Positions 28,539 through 37,739 of a DNA stretch of 64,000 nt are shown piece by piece. The translations under genes were made by a program, and so were the position numbers. The first letter of the stretch is position 1; every line of letters begins with the position of its first letter. Source of the stretch: UBA10649 sp964597445 (lineage in GTDB: Bacteria; Actinomycetota; Actinomycetes; S36-B12); assembly GCA_964597445.1 (NCBI GenBank), contig CAZQXO010000005.1, positions 1 through 64,000 on the forward strand, read 5' to 3'. The notes beneath the pieces are model-generated. The model saw nothing but the letters and a program-made list of their open reading frames with translations, ran no database searches and had not been told where the DNA came from.

Positions 28539-30710
28539 ATGACGTCCCCTACCCCGGCATCGATCCTGGAACTGGATCGCCTCGTCGACGGCTGGCACCA
28601 CGACCCGCACTCGCTCCTGGGCCCCCACTCGGACGGCACGTCGGTGACCGTCCGAGTGCTGCGACCGGGTGCCGACTCCGTGACCGTGGTCACGGCTGAT
28701 ATGCGCCTCGATCTCGTCCATGAGCACCGTGGCGTCTGGGTCGCTGCGCTGCCCCAGGCGACCGTGCCCGAGTACGCCCTGGAGGTGACGTACGGAGACA
28801 CCATCGTGAGGGGCGATGACGCCTATCGGTTCCTGCCCACGCTCGGCGAGATGGACCTCCACCTCATCGGCGAGGGACGCCACGAGCAGCTCTGGCAGGT
28901 GCTCGGGGCGCACACGCGCCGGTTCCCCGGCGCCTCAGGCGACATCGAGGGCGTCTCGTTCGCCGTCTGGGCACCGAACGCCCAGGGAGTCCGGGTGATC
29001 GGTGACTTCAACTTCTGGGACGGCGTCGGACATCCGATGAGATCGCTGGGTGCCACCGGCGTGTGGGAGATCTTCGTTCCCGGACTCGGCGATGGGACGG
29101 TCTACAAGTTCGCCATCCTCGGGAGGGACGGCATCTGGAGGGAGAAGGCCGACCCGATGGCGTTCGCCACCGAGGTGCCCCCCGCGACCGGATCCATCGT
29201 GTTCACGCCGCACTTCGCCTGGTCTGACGAGGACTGGCTCGTCCGTCGCGCCGCGACACCGCAGCACAAGCGGCCCATGTCGATCTACGAGGTGCACCTC
29301 GGATCCTGGCGAGCCGGCCTCGACTACCGCCAGCTCGCCACGGAACTGACCGAGTACGTGACAGACGCGGGATTCACGCACGTCGAGTTCCTCCCCGTCG
29401 CCGAGCATCCCTACGGACCCTCGTGGGGCTACCAGGTCACGTCCTACTTCGCGCCGACCTCACGGTTCGGCTCGCCCGACGACCTTCGCTACCTCATCGA
29501 CCAGCTGCATCGAGCCGGCGTCGGCGTCATCGTCGACTGGGTTCCGGCCCACTTCCCGAAGGATGAGTGGGCGCTTGCCCGCTTCGATGGAACGCCGCTC
29601 TACGAGCACGCCGATCCGCGCCTCGGCGAGCATCCCGACTGGGGCACGTACGTCTTCGACTTCGGACGCACGGAGGTGCGGAACTTCCTCGTCGCCAACG
29701 CACTGTTCTGGCTGGAGGAGTTCCACGTCGACGGACTCCGGGTCGATGCCGTGGCCTCCATGCTCTACCTCGACTATTCACGCAAGGACGGCGAGTGGCA
29801 GCCCAACGCATTCGGTGGCCGCGAGAACCTCGATGCTGTCGCGTTCCTGCAGGAGATGAACGCCACCGTCTACAAGCGCGTGCCCGGAGCCCTCACCATC
29901 GCAGAGGAGTCCACCGCCTGGCCCGGCGTCACACGGCCCACCTACATCGGTGGCCTCGGCTTCGCCTACAAGTGGAACATGGGCTGGATGCACGACAGCC
30001 TCGACTACATCGCGCACGAGCCGATCCATCGGCAGTACCACCACAACGAGATGACCTTCTCGATGGTCTATGCCTACAGCGAGCACTTCATCCTGCCCAT
30101 CTCCCACGACGAGGTGGTGCACGGGAAGGGCTCCCTCGTCGGGCGCATGCCCGGTGATCGCTGGCAGGAGCTCGCCAACCTCCGCGCCTACCTCGCCTTC
30201 ATGTGGGGGCACCCGGGCAAGAAGCTGCTCTTCATGGGGTGCGAGTTCGCGCAGTCCGCGGAATGGTCGAGCGAGCGCAGCCTGGACTGGTGGCTGCTCC
30301 AGTTCGCTGAGCATGCGGGCATCCTCGCCGTGGTCACGGACCTCAATCGCCTCTATGTGCGCACGCCCGCACTGTGGCAGCGCGATGACGATCCCGGCGG
30401 CTTCGAGTGGATCGACGCGAACGACGCCGGCTCGAACACCTTCAGCTGGATCCGACGCGACGACGAGGGTGGACTGCTCGCCGTCATCGCCAACATGTCG
30501 CCTGTGCCCCGCGAGGACTATCGCATCGGGCTTCCGGAGGCGGGCCGGTGGACCGAGGTGCTCAACACGGACGCGGTCGCCTACGGAGGATCGGGGATCG
30601 GGAACCTGGGGACGGTGACGGCAGGCGACGAGCCCTGGCACGGACGCCCGGCATCGGCGACCGTCATCCTCCCTCCTCTCGCGACGCTCTACCTGCGCCA
30701 CGATCCCTAG
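28539..30710 (+). CDS. glgB: 1,4-alpha-glucan branching enzyme
   Basis: GH13_9 enzyme forming alpha-1,6 branches. 723 residues from ATG 28539, which has a GGAGGAG ribosome site; the open frame extends into glgE but is not homologous. Two N-terminal beta-sandwich domains (N1 and CBM48, about 20-210) precede the barrel. The nucleophile Asp lies in GLRVDAVASMLYLDY, the acid/base Glu in TIAEESTAWPG and a conserved Asp in SHDEVVHGKG. It forms an operon with glgE and converges with the thioredoxin gene, 9 nt away. Confidence 0.96.
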   Translation: MTSPTPASILELDRLVDGWHHDPHSLLGPHSDGTSVTVRVLRPGADSVTVVTADMRLDLVHEHRGVWVAALPQATVPEYALEVTYGDTIVRGDDAYRFLPTLGEMDLHLIGEGRHEQLWQVLGAHTRRFPGASGDIEGVSFAVWAPNAQGVRVIGDFNFWDGVGHPMRSLGATGVWEIFVPGLGDGTVYKFAILGRDGIWREKADPMAFATEVPPATGSIVFTPHFAWSDEDWLVRRAATPQHKRPMSIYEVHLGSWRAGLDYRQLATELTEYVTDAGFTHVEFLPVAEHPYGPSWGYQVTSYFAPTSRFGSPDDLRYLIDQLHRAGVGVIVDWVPAHFPKDEWALARFDGTPLYEHADPRLGEHPDWGTYVFDFGRTEVRNFLVANALFWLEEFHVDGLRVDAVASMLYLDYSRKDGEWQPNAFGGRENLDAVAFLQEMNATVYKRVPGALTIAEESTAWPGVTRPTYIGGLGFAYKWNMGWMHDSLDYIAHEPIHRQYHHNEMTFSMVYAYSEHFILPISHDEVVHGKGSLVGRMPGDRWQELANLRAYLAFMWGHPGKKLLFMGCEFAQSAEWSSERSLDWWLLQFAEHAGILAVVTDLNRLYVRTPALWQRDDDPGGFEWIDANDAGSNTFSWIRRDDEGGLLAVIANMSPVPREDYRIGLPEAGRWTEVLNTDAVAYGGSGIGNLGTVTAGDEPWHGRPASATVILPPLATLYLRHDP

Positions 30711-30719
30711 CAGTCCCGG

Positions 30720-31610
30720 TCAGAACAGCGCGCTCGCCAGAGCCGAGCGCGCCCTCGTCACGGCAGGATCGTCGCCTGCGATCAGGAAGTACTCCAGGAC
30801 GCGAGCACGGGCGGCCTCGCGCTCGTCGCCCGCCGACTCGCGCACGGCCGTGATGGCGAGCGAGAACGCCTGCTCCCAGTCCCCCGCGAGGGCGGCCTGA
30901 TCGGCACGATCGAGCGGTGGGGCGGCGGCATCGACCTCACGACCGTCGGTCCGGGCGTAGAGGTCGACGATCGCTCGACCCGCCAGAGCGTCAGGGTCGG
31001 CCGGCGCCACGACGAGGACCGCCTCGTAAGCGGCCCGCGCGGCGGCCCAGTCACCCCGCTCGATCGCGTCGAAGGCCGCCTCGAATCGCGGATCGCCGGC
31101 GGGCTCCGCAGCGGCGTCGTCCTCGGGCTCGCCCTCGCCCGCGGTCAGGTGGCCCGTGATCCCCTGCTCCGCGGCCACCCGGAGCAGCTCCGCGAGGTAC
31201 TGGCGGATCTGCGACTCGGGGAGCGCGCCCTGGAAGAGCGGGATCGGCTGTCCCTTGAGGACCGCGAAGACCGAGGGGATCGACTGGACCTGGAACGCGG
31301 CCGCGATCTGCTGCTCGGCATCGACGTCGACCTTCGCCAGCACCCACTGGCCTCCGGCCTCGGCCGCAAGACGCTCGAGGATGGGTGACAGCTGCGTGCA
31401 CGGCCCACACCACGTGGCCCAGAGATCCAGCACCACCGGAACCGTCATCGACTGGTCGATCACCTGTTCCTGGAACGTGGCGGTGGTGACATCGACGACG
31501 ACGCCGGGCGGCGCTGACGCCATGGCCGCGGCGGCCTTCTGCTGGTTGCTCCGGCTCGCGGCGAGGGCGCCGAGGTCGACAGCGCCCCGGGCATTGATCG
31601 AGGAGGCCAT
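30720..31610 (-). CDS. thioredoxin-TPR protein (YbbN/CnoX-like)
   Basis: 296 residues from ATG 31610. A thioredoxin fold occupies about residues 40-150 with an intact WCGPC active site, so redox activity is possible, unlike E. coli CnoX where it is degenerate. An acidic linker (about 160-180) and a helical repeat region (about 180-296) resembling TPRs follow. In E. coli this architecture is a redox-controlled holdase that hands clients to GroEL or DnaK. It is divergent from the Rrf2 regulator with 84 nt between the starts. Confidence 0.88.
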   Translation of the reverse strand: MASSINARGAVDLGALAASRSNQQKAAAAMASAPPGVVVDVTTATFQEQVIDQSMTVPVVLDLWATWCGPCTQLSPILERLAAEAGGQWVLAKVDVDAEQQIAAAFQVQSIPSVFAVLKGQPIPLFQGALPESQIRQYLAELLRVAAEQGITGHLTAGEGEPEDDAAAEPAGDPRFEAAFDAIERGDWAAARAAYEAVLVVAPADPDALAGRAIVDLYARTDGREVDAAAPPLDRADQAALAGDWEQAFSLAITAVRESAGDEREAARARVLEYFLIAGDDPAVTRARSALASALF

Positions 31611-31694
31611 GACTCCATTCTGGCGCACCTCCCCCACGACGGTCAGGTGGCGGGTCGTCGCGACGGACCGCCCCCGAGCATCCACAATGAGCGG

Positions 31695-32162
31695 GTGCAC
31701 GTCTCCGCGAAGGCCGACTACGGCATGAGGGCGCTGATGGAACTCACCGTCACCCACAGCCAGGATCCGTCGCGCCTCGTCAAGGGCGAGGCGATCGCCG
31801 CATCCCAGGGGATTCCCATGAAGTTCCTCGAGGGGATCCTCCGCCAGCTCCGCCAGGCCGGCATCGTGGCGAGCCAGCGGGGGGCCGATGGCGGCTACCG
31901 GCTGGATCGCGATCCCACCCAGGTCACCATCGCCGACGTCGTGCGCGCCCTCGATGGCCCCCTCGCAGCCGTGCGAGGCCAACGGCCCGAGGACCTCGAC
32001 TACGCGGGGTCAGCCGAGCACCTCCGCGAGGTGTGGGTGGCCGTGCGCGCGGCCATGCGCCACGTGCTGGAGCACCTCACTCTGGCGGATGTGGCCCGGG
32101 GCGCACTCCCGGCGGACGTCACGGCCCTCCTGGCCGAGCCGGGTGCGTGGCAGCGGCGGTGA
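31695..32162 (+). CDS. Rrf2-family transcriptional regulator
   Basis: 155 residues from GTG 31695. The winged helix-turn-helix begins with HVSAKADYGMRALMEL and includes the GADGGYRL wing typical of Rrf2. No cysteine is present anywhere, so the Fe-S sensing of IscR or NsrR is excluded; a CymR-like metabolite or protein-sensing role is possible. A CACAAT box 6 nt upstream may give a leaderless mRNA. Target genes are unknown; the divergent thioredoxin gene is a candidate. Confidence 0.87.
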   Translation: MHVSAKADYGMRALMELTVTHSQDPSRLVKGEAIAASQGIPMKFLEGILRQLRQAGIVASQRGADGGYRLDRDPTQVTIADVVRALDGPLAAVRGQRPEDLDYAGSAEHLREVWVAVRAAMRHVLEHLTLADVARGALPADVTALLAEPGAWQRR

Positions 32163-32193
32163 CCCTGGCCGCAATGCCACGACGGCGCCGCCT

Positions 32194-33147
32194 TCACGTC
32201 TCGCCCAGCAGCCTCTCCGCAGCACGGTGAACATCGAGGCGACCCGCGCGAACCTCCTCGACGACCGTGGCCATGGCCGCCGCTGACGCGAGACGGGTGC
32301 GCACGAGGGACAGGGCTGCGTTCTCGATCTCCTGCCGGACTCGACGTTCGGCCCGACGATCACCCTCTCCGGAGCGCACCAGCCACCGTGCGTGCTCCTC
32401 CAGGGCCAGGACCACCTCGTCCATTCCGGCACCGGTCGTCGCGACGGTGCTGAGGACGGGAGGCTGCCATGCCGCATCCCCTCGGGAGCCGAGGGCGGCT
32501 GTCGCGCGCAGGTCACGGACCACGTCCTCCGCACCGGGGCGGTCGGCCTTGTTCACGACGAGCACATCGGCCACCTCCAGGATCCCGGCCTTGGCCGCCT
32601 GGACTCCGTCGCCCATGCCCGGCGCCACCAGGACGACCGTGGTGTCGGACGCGGTGGCGACATCGATCTCGGACTGACCCACACCGACGGTCTCGAGGAG
32701 GATCCAGTCGAAGCCCAGCGACCCCAGCAGCCGGATCACGCGGGACGTGGCGAGGGCCAGGCCCCCCAGATGCCCCCGCGCTGCCATCGAGCGGATGAAG
32801 ACGTCCGCATCCGTCGACAGGTGCGCCATCCGGATGCGGTCACCGAGCAGCGCACCCCCGGAGAAGGGGGAGGAGGGGTCGACCGCCAGCACCGCCACGC
32901 GCTGCCCGCGGGAGCGAAGCGCCTCCACCAGGCGAGCCGTCGAGGTCGACTTCCCGGCGCCCGGAGGTCCGGTGATGCCGATCACCCGGGCGTGACCGGG
33001 CTCCTCGGCGCACCACCGAAGCAGGCCGGCGGCGTCCGGCGCATCATCCTCGACGATCGACACCAGTCGACCGACGTCGCGCATGCGACCCTCTCGAGCT
33101 CCCGCGAGGAGGTCGGCCACGTACGCGTTTACAGCAGGGCTCCTCAT
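32194..33147 (-). CDS. meaB: methylmalonyl-CoA mutase-associated GTPase
   Basis: G3E-family P-loop GTPase of 317 residues that protects and reloads adenosylcobalamin in methylmalonyl-CoA mutase. Walker A GPPGAGKST (about 60), the DPSSPFSGGALLGDR switch segment and the VNKADRPGA guanine motif are visible. The mutase genes themselves are not in the window. The epimerase starts divergently 70 nt away, and a PduO-type adenosyltransferase lies 10 kb to the right; all three serve the same B12-dependent step. Confidence 0.94.
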   Translation of the reverse strand: MRSPAVNAYVADLLAGAREGRMRDVGRLVSIVEDDAPDAAGLLRWCAEEPGHARVIGITGPPGAGKSTSTARLVEALRSRGQRVAVLAVDPSSPFSGGALLGDRIRMAHLSTDADVFIRSMAARGHLGGLALATSRVIRLLGSLGFDWILLETVGVGQSEIDVATASDTTVVLVAPGMGDGVQAAKAGILEVADVLVVNKADRPGAEDVVRDLRATAALGSRGDAAWQPPVLSTVATTGAGMDEVVLALEEHARWLVRSGEGDRRAERRVRQEIENAALSLVRTRLASAAAMATVVEEVRAGRLDVHRAAERLLGET

Positions 33148-33217
33148 GTGACCGTCACCACGCTCCCGATCCCCATGAGCCTCTCCTCAGGATGCCGACG
33201 AGTGACAACATAGCCTC

Positions 33218-33649
33218 ATGGAATCCCTGCTGACCCGCATCGATCACGTGGGCATCGCCGTCTCCGACCTCGATGCCGCGGTGGACTTCTATCGCCGGGC
33301 CTTCGGGCTGACCAAGGTCCATGAGGAGATCAACGAGGAGCAGGGAGTTCGCGAGGCCATGATGGCCGTGGGTGACTCCGGGTCCTGCATTCAGCTGCTG
33401 GCTCCCCTGACCCCCGAATCCACCATCGCGACGTTCCTCGATCGATCGGGCCCGGGAATCCAGCAGGTGGCCTACGGCGTCGATGATGTCGAGGCGACCG
33501 CCGAGGCACTGAGGTCCGCGGGGGTGCGTGTGCTCTACGACCGGGCGAAGCGTGGCACCGCCGGATCGCTCGTGAACTTCTGCCATCCGAAGGACTGCGG
33601 CGGGGTCCTGATCGAGCTCGTGCAGGCGGCTCCTGGCGGAGCGCACTGA
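33218..33649 (+). CDS. mce: methylmalonyl-CoA epimerase
   Basis: 143-residue VOC-fold protein interconverting the (S) and (R) forms of methylmalonyl-CoA. The metal ligands expected for the family are seen: His in DHVGIAV, Gln in IQLL, His in FCHPKD and Glu in VLIELV. It is coupled to the crotonyl-CoA carboxylase/reductase gene through TGATG (shared A at 33649), so the two are co-translated. Confidence 0.93.
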   Translation: MESLLTRIDHVGIAVSDLDAAVDFYRRAFGLTKVHEEINEEQGVREAMMAVGDSGSCIQLLAPLTPESTIATFLDRSGPGIQQVAYGVDDVEATAEALRSAGVRVLYDRAKRGTAGSLVNFCHPKDCGGVLIELVQAAPGGAH

Positions 33650-34983
33650 TGGACCGCATCCGCGAGGCGATCGTGGCGGGCGCCGGTGCAGGCGACCTGG
33701 CGAGCCTTCCCGTTCCGGACTCCTACCGGGCAGTGACACTGCACAAGGACGAGCAGGACATCTTCGCCGGGGTGCCCACGTGGGAGCGGGACCCGCGGCG
33801 CACCCTGCACGTGGAGGACGTCGCCACCCCGGAGCTGGCGGCCGGCGAGGCCCTCATCGCGGTGATGGCGTCGAGCATCAACTACAACACCGTGTGGTCC
33901 AGCATCTTCGATCCCGTCTCCACGTTCGGCTTCCTGGACAAGTACGGGCGCTCGCATCCGGACGCCAAGCGGCACGACCTGCCCTACCACGTGATCGGGT
34001 CGGATGCGGCGGGCGTGGTGCTGCGCGTGGGGCCGGGTGTGAACGCGTGGAAGCCGGGCGACCATGTTGTCGCGCACTGCCTGAGCGTGGACCTGGAGTC
34101 CCCGATGGGGCACAACGACACGATGATGGACCCCGAGCAGCGGATCTGGGGCTTCGAGACCAACTTCGGTGGCCTGGCCGAACTGGCGATCGTGAAGTCG
34201 AACCAGTTGCTGCCCAAGCCGGCCCACCTGACCTGGGAGGAGGCCGCGAGCCCGGGACTCGTGAACTCCACCGCGTACCGCCAACTCGTCTCGCGCAACG
34301 GCGCAGGGATGAAGCAGGGTGACGTCGTCCTCATCTGGGGCGCCTCCGGTGGTCTGGGCTCGTACGCGACCCAGTACGCCGTGAACGGCGGTGCGATACC
34401 CGTGTGCGTCGTGTCCTCACCCGAGAAGGCCGATCTGGCTCGGGCCATGGGCGCCGACCTCGTCATCGACCGAAGCGCCGAGGGGTACCAGTTCTGGAAG
34501 GACGACCACACGCAGGACCCGAGGGAGTGGCAGCGGCTGGGCAAGCGGATCCGCGAGCTGACCGGTGGAGACGACGTCGACATCGTGTTCGAGCACCCGG
34601 GTCGCGAGACGTTCGGCGCGAGCGTCTACGTCACGCGCAAGGGCGGCACGATCGTGACCTGCGCATCCACCAGCGGGTTCATGCACGAGTACGACAACCG
34701 GTACCTCTGGATGAACCTCAAGCGCATCGTCGGCAGCCACTTCGCCAACTACCGCGAGGCCTACGAGGCCAATCGCCTCATCGCCAAGGGCATGATCCAC
34801 CCGACCCTGTCCAAGACCTTCTCCCTCGACGAGGCCGGGCAGGCCGCCTACGAGGTGCACCGCAATGCCCACCAGGGCAAGGTCGGCGTGCTCGCTCTCT
34901 CGCCGGAGCCCGGACTCGGCGTCACCGATCACGAGATGCGGGCGCGACTCGAGCCCCAGATCACCCGGTTCCGCAGCGCCTGA
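33649..34983 (+). CDS. ccrA: crotonyl-CoA carboxylase/reductase
   Basis: Medium-chain reductase (444 residues) that reduces crotonyl-CoA with NADPH and adds CO2 to give ethylmalonyl-CoA. The four residues that hold CO2 in the Kitasatospora enzyme (Asn81, Phe170, Glu171, His365) are all here one position lower: Asn80, Phe169, Glu170, His364, so carboxylation rather than simple reduction is predicted. The nucleotide loop is WGASGGLGSYA (230-240). It could serve the ethylmalonyl-CoA pathway of acetate assimilation or supply extender units. ecm, mcd and mch, the other pathway enzymes, are not in the window. Confidence 0.95.
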   Translation: MDRIREAIVAGAGAGDLASLPVPDSYRAVTLHKDEQDIFAGVPTWERDPRRTLHVEDVATPELAAGEALIAVMASSINYNTVWSSIFDPVSTFGFLDKYGRSHPDAKRHDLPYHVIGSDAAGVVLRVGPGVNAWKPGDHVVAHCLSVDLESPMGHNDTMMDPEQRIWGFETNFGGLAELAIVKSNQLLPKPAHLTWEEAASPGLVNSTAYRQLVSRNGAGMKQGDVVLIWGASGGLGSYATQYAVNGGAIPVCVVSSPEKADLARAMGADLVIDRSAEGYQFWKDDHTQDPREWQRLGKRIRELTGGDDVDIVFEHPGRETFGASVYVTRKGGTIVTCASTSGFMHEYDNRYLWMNLKRIVGSHFANYREAYEANRLIAKGMIHPTLSKTFSLDEAGQAAYEVHRNAHQGKVGVLALSPEPGLGVTDHEMRARLEPQITRFRSA

Positions 34984-35000
34984 GCCGCACGCCCACCGCC

Positions 35001-35006
35001 TAGCAT
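35001..35006 (+). promoter_or_regulatory. -10 hexamer of leaderless acyltransferase transcript
   Basis: TAGCAT, then 6 nt, then GTG at 35013. Another in-frame GTG at 35010 would leave only 3 nt. Confidence 0.55.
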
Positions 35007-35012
35007 GAGGTG

Positions 35013-36953
35013 GTGTCCCCTCGCGCTGCCACGACCGCCGGCTCGGTGCCGTGGCAGCTGGATCGTGGCCGCGCCGCAGGGGAGATGGGCTACCTGCCCG
35101 GCCTCGATGGCGTGCGCGCCCTGGCCGTCCTCGGGGTCCTGCTCTACCACGCCGACCTGACCTGGATCAGCGGCGGCTTCCTCGGCGTCGATGTGTTCTT
35201 CGTCCTCAGTGGATTCCTGATCACCTCGCTGCTGCTCGAGGAGTACGACAGATCCGGCCGCATCAGGTTCGGCCGCTTCTACCTCGGGCGCGCACGCCGA
35301 CTGCTCCCCGCGCTCATGCTCATGCTGCTGATCGTGAGCGCGGTGGTGGCTGTCTTCTTCCGCGATGCCGCCGCCACACTCCGGGCGGACGTGATCGCGA
35401 CCCTGCTGTACATGAACAACTGGTGGTACGTGCTCAACGATGCGTCGTACTTCGAGTTCATCGGCCGGCCACCCCTGCTCAAGCACCTGTGGTCGCTCGC
35501 CGTGGAGGAGCAGTTCTACCTCGTGTGGCCCCTGCTCGCGTTCGTGGCCATGCGACGCGCCGGCCGGCGGGGCGTGCGACTGCTGGCCATCGTCCTGGCC
35601 CTCGCCTCCACCGCCTGGATGACGTACCTGTCCGTCTCCCAGGGCTTCCCCGACTACGCGGACCCGAGCCGCGTCTACTTCGGGACCGACGCGCATGCCA
35701 TGGGACTCCTCGTCGGCGCGGCGCTCGCCACCGCATGGCGTCCCGGGCGACTTCGTGCGGACATCCCCCGAGCGGCGCGAGCCCTCATCACGGGGATCGG
35801 GATCGCCGCGCTCATCACGGTCATCTGGTTCTTCCTGTTCGTCGGGGAGTTCACCCCCTGGATGTACCAGCGAGGAGGCTTTCTCCTCCTGGCTCTGGTG
35901 GTCGCCCTCCTCATCGCCATGGCGACCCATCCGGCCTCTCCGCTCGGACGATGGATGGGCACCCAGCCATGGCGCTACCTGGGCCAGCGCTCGTACGGGC
36001 TCTACCTGTGGCACTGGCCGATCTTCATGGTCACGCGTCCCGGACTGGACGTGCCCCTGGACGGGATCCCCCTGCTCCTCCTTCGACTGGGCCTCACGGT
36101 GGGCATTGCGGAGCTCAGCTACCGCTACGTCGAGATGCCCATCCGGCGTGGGGCCATCGATCGATGGGTGACGCGGTGGCGTGCGGCGACAGGAGAGGCT
36201 CGTCGTCGTCTCACCCGTCAGGGCTCGGCCGTGATCGCCTCCCTCACCGCACTGGTGGTGGCGATCGGCATCGGACTGGCCTCCGCTCCGGCGGCGAGCG
36301 CGCAGGAGGCGCTTCCTCAGGACGTGGCTGAGGCGCTGGGCGTCGCGGACGGCGGTCCGACCGAGGTCTCCCTTGACGACCCGGATCCATCAGGCACGGG
36401 AGCGTCATCCTCGTCCGGCGCGGAGGATGACGGCGCTGCGGAATCGACTGCCTCGGGGACGAGTCGCAACGGGCGCGTCAGCGCCATCGGCGACTCCGTC
36501 ATGCTCGGCGCCCGCGAGACGCTCAAGGACGTCGTGCCGGGAACGCGCGTGGATGCTGCGGTGGCCCGCTTCCCCGGCGCCTTCGTCGGGAAGCTCAAGC
36601 GCTACGTCAATCAGGGACGGCTGGCCCCCACGGTCGTCCTCCATGCCGGCACCAACGGAGTCATGCCGGAGTCGATGCTGCGCGAGATGCTCGACATCCT
36701 GGCCGACTCCCCCCGGGTCATCGTGCTGACCACCAACATGCCGCGCACGTGGCGGGCACCGAACAACAGGGTCATCCGTTCCGTGGTTCCGGACTACCCG
36801 AATGCCGTCCTCGTCGACTGGTACGCAGCCTCACAGGACCATCCGGAGTACTTCTCCTCCGACGGGATCCACCTCACGCCCAAGGGAGCTCGCGCCTACG
36901 CGAAGCTCATCAGGGCCGCCGTGGATGCCCCCGCCCCCGACTCGGCCTCCTGA
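35013..36953 (+). CDS. OafA/YrhL-like membrane acyltransferase with SGNH domain
   Basis: 646 residues. The N-terminal acyltransferase-3 domain (about 20-385, ten or so membrane helices) begins with YLPGLDGVRALAVLGVLLYH, whose Arg and His are the family hallmarks. A further helix and a Ser/Asp-rich linker (about 405-480) lead to an extracellular SGNH domain with IGDSVMLG, HAGTNG and DGIHLTP, giving Ser, Asn, Asp and His. Such proteins move acetyl groups through the membrane onto cell-wall or surface glycans. The acceptor cannot be told from sequence. Confidence 0.9.
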   Translation: MSPRAATTAGSVPWQLDRGRAAGEMGYLPGLDGVRALAVLGVLLYHADLTWISGGFLGVDVFFVLSGFLITSLLLEEYDRSGRIRFGRFYLGRARRLLPALMLMLLIVSAVVAVFFRDAAATLRADVIATLLYMNNWWYVLNDASYFEFIGRPPLLKHLWSLAVEEQFYLVWPLLAFVAMRRAGRRGVRLLAIVLALASTAWMTYLSVSQGFPDYADPSRVYFGTDAHAMGLLVGAALATAWRPGRLRADIPRAARALITGIGIAALITVIWFFLFVGEFTPWMYQRGGFLLLALVVALLIAMATHPASPLGRWMGTQPWRYLGQRSYGLYLWHWPIFMVTRPGLDVPLDGIPLLLLRLGLTVGIAELSYRYVEMPIRRGAIDRWVTRWRAATGEARRRLTRQGSAVIASLTALVVAIGIGLASAPAASAQEALPQDVAEALGVADGGPTEVSLDDPDPSGTGASSSSGAEDDGAAESTASGTSRNGRVSAIGDSVMLGARETLKDVVPGTRVDAAVARFPGAFVGKLKRYVNQGRLAPTVVLHAGTNGVMPESMLREMLDILADSPRVIVLTTNMPRTWRAPNNRVIRSVVPDYPNAVLVDWYAASQDHPEYFSSDGIHLTPKGARAYAKLIRAAVDAPAPDSAS

Positions 36954-36956
36954 AGG

Positions 36957-37739
36957 TCAGGCCGCAGGGAGGCTCGCCAGGAAGGAGAGGATCTCGGCGC
37001 CCGTGGCATCCGGGTCCTCGATCACGGCGAGGTGCCCCGCGCCCGGGACGCAGGCGCGGCGAGCACCGGGCAGGGCTTCCAGCAGGCGCTCCTGGTCCTC
37101 ATCGGGACTCAGGGAATCCTCGGCCCCCCAGAGCACGAGGGCCGGACCCGCCCACTCCGCGAGAACTGCATGGGAGTCGGGTCGATGGGCCATCGCCCGC
37201 TGGTACCACGCCACCGTGCGCGCATCGACGCGATCGAGATACCCACGCGTGCGCTCCACCACGCCAGGGCGTGCCTGTCGAGTCGTGGTGCCGAGCAGGC
37301 CGGGCAGGACTGCCTGGTTCAGGATGCGCTCCGTCTGATCGGGCTCGGCCTCGCACAGGGCGGCCAGACGCTCGCGCCCCTCGCGGGCCTCGACGGTGTC
37401 CGCCGAGGCCTTGGTGTCGCAGAGCAGGAGCGCTGACACCCGAGAGGGGTGACGACGCACCAGACCCATCGCGATGTAGCCGCCGAGGGACACCCCTCCC
37501 ACCACGATCCGGTCGAGTCCGAGATCCTCCACGGCACGGGCGACCTCGTCGACCACGGCATCCAGCCGGGGCGGACCCGGGATCCGCGCCGACTCTCCGA
37601 AGCCCGGGAGATCCGGCACGAGGGTGCGCCAGCCGGCCCGCCTGCACGCCTCAGCCTGATCGGCCCACAGCGATCCGTCGCAGGGAAACGCATGGAGCAG
37701 GAGGAGCGGATCTCCCGCTCCGTCATCGCGAAGGTGCAT
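36957..37739 (-). CDS. alpha/beta hydrolase
   Basis: 260 residues from ATG 37739, the family-consistent start; the stop of the preceding gene shares its A (TGATG). Alpha/beta hydrolase fold with the oxyanion HAFPCDGSLW strand, the nucleophile elbow GGVSLGGY (Ser), a late Asp in the WGAEDSLSP loop and the His in GAGHLAVIE. Substrate unknown. It is the last gene of a four-gene overlapping operon headed by the duplicated hydroxyacyl-CoA dehydrogenase. Confidence 0.88.
   Translation of the reverse strand: MHLRDDGAGDPLLLLHAFPCDGSLWADQAEACRRAGWRTLVPDLPGFGESARIPGPPRLDAVVDEVARAVEDLGLDRIVVGGVSLGGYIAMGLVRRHPSRVSALLLCDTKASADTVEAREGRERLAALCEAEPDQTERILNQAVLPGLLGTTTRQARPGVVERTRGYLDRVDARTVAWYQRAMAHRPDSHAVLAEWAGPALVLWGAEDSLSPDEDQERLLEALPGARRACVPGAGHLAVIEDPDATGAEILSFLASLPAA

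Noticed and set aside
30730..30753. CGCGCTCG/CGAGCGCG hairpin at the glgB-thioredoxin junction as a terminator
   Set aside because: It lies within the thioredoxin-TPR coding sequence and no T run follows, so coding constraint explains it as well.
32194..33147. Arginine/ornithine transport ATPase (ArgK) as the name for meaB
   Set aside because: The sequence fits the G3E GTPase MeaB, and the neighbouring methylmalonyl-CoA epimerase supports that role; ArgK is an old name for the same family.
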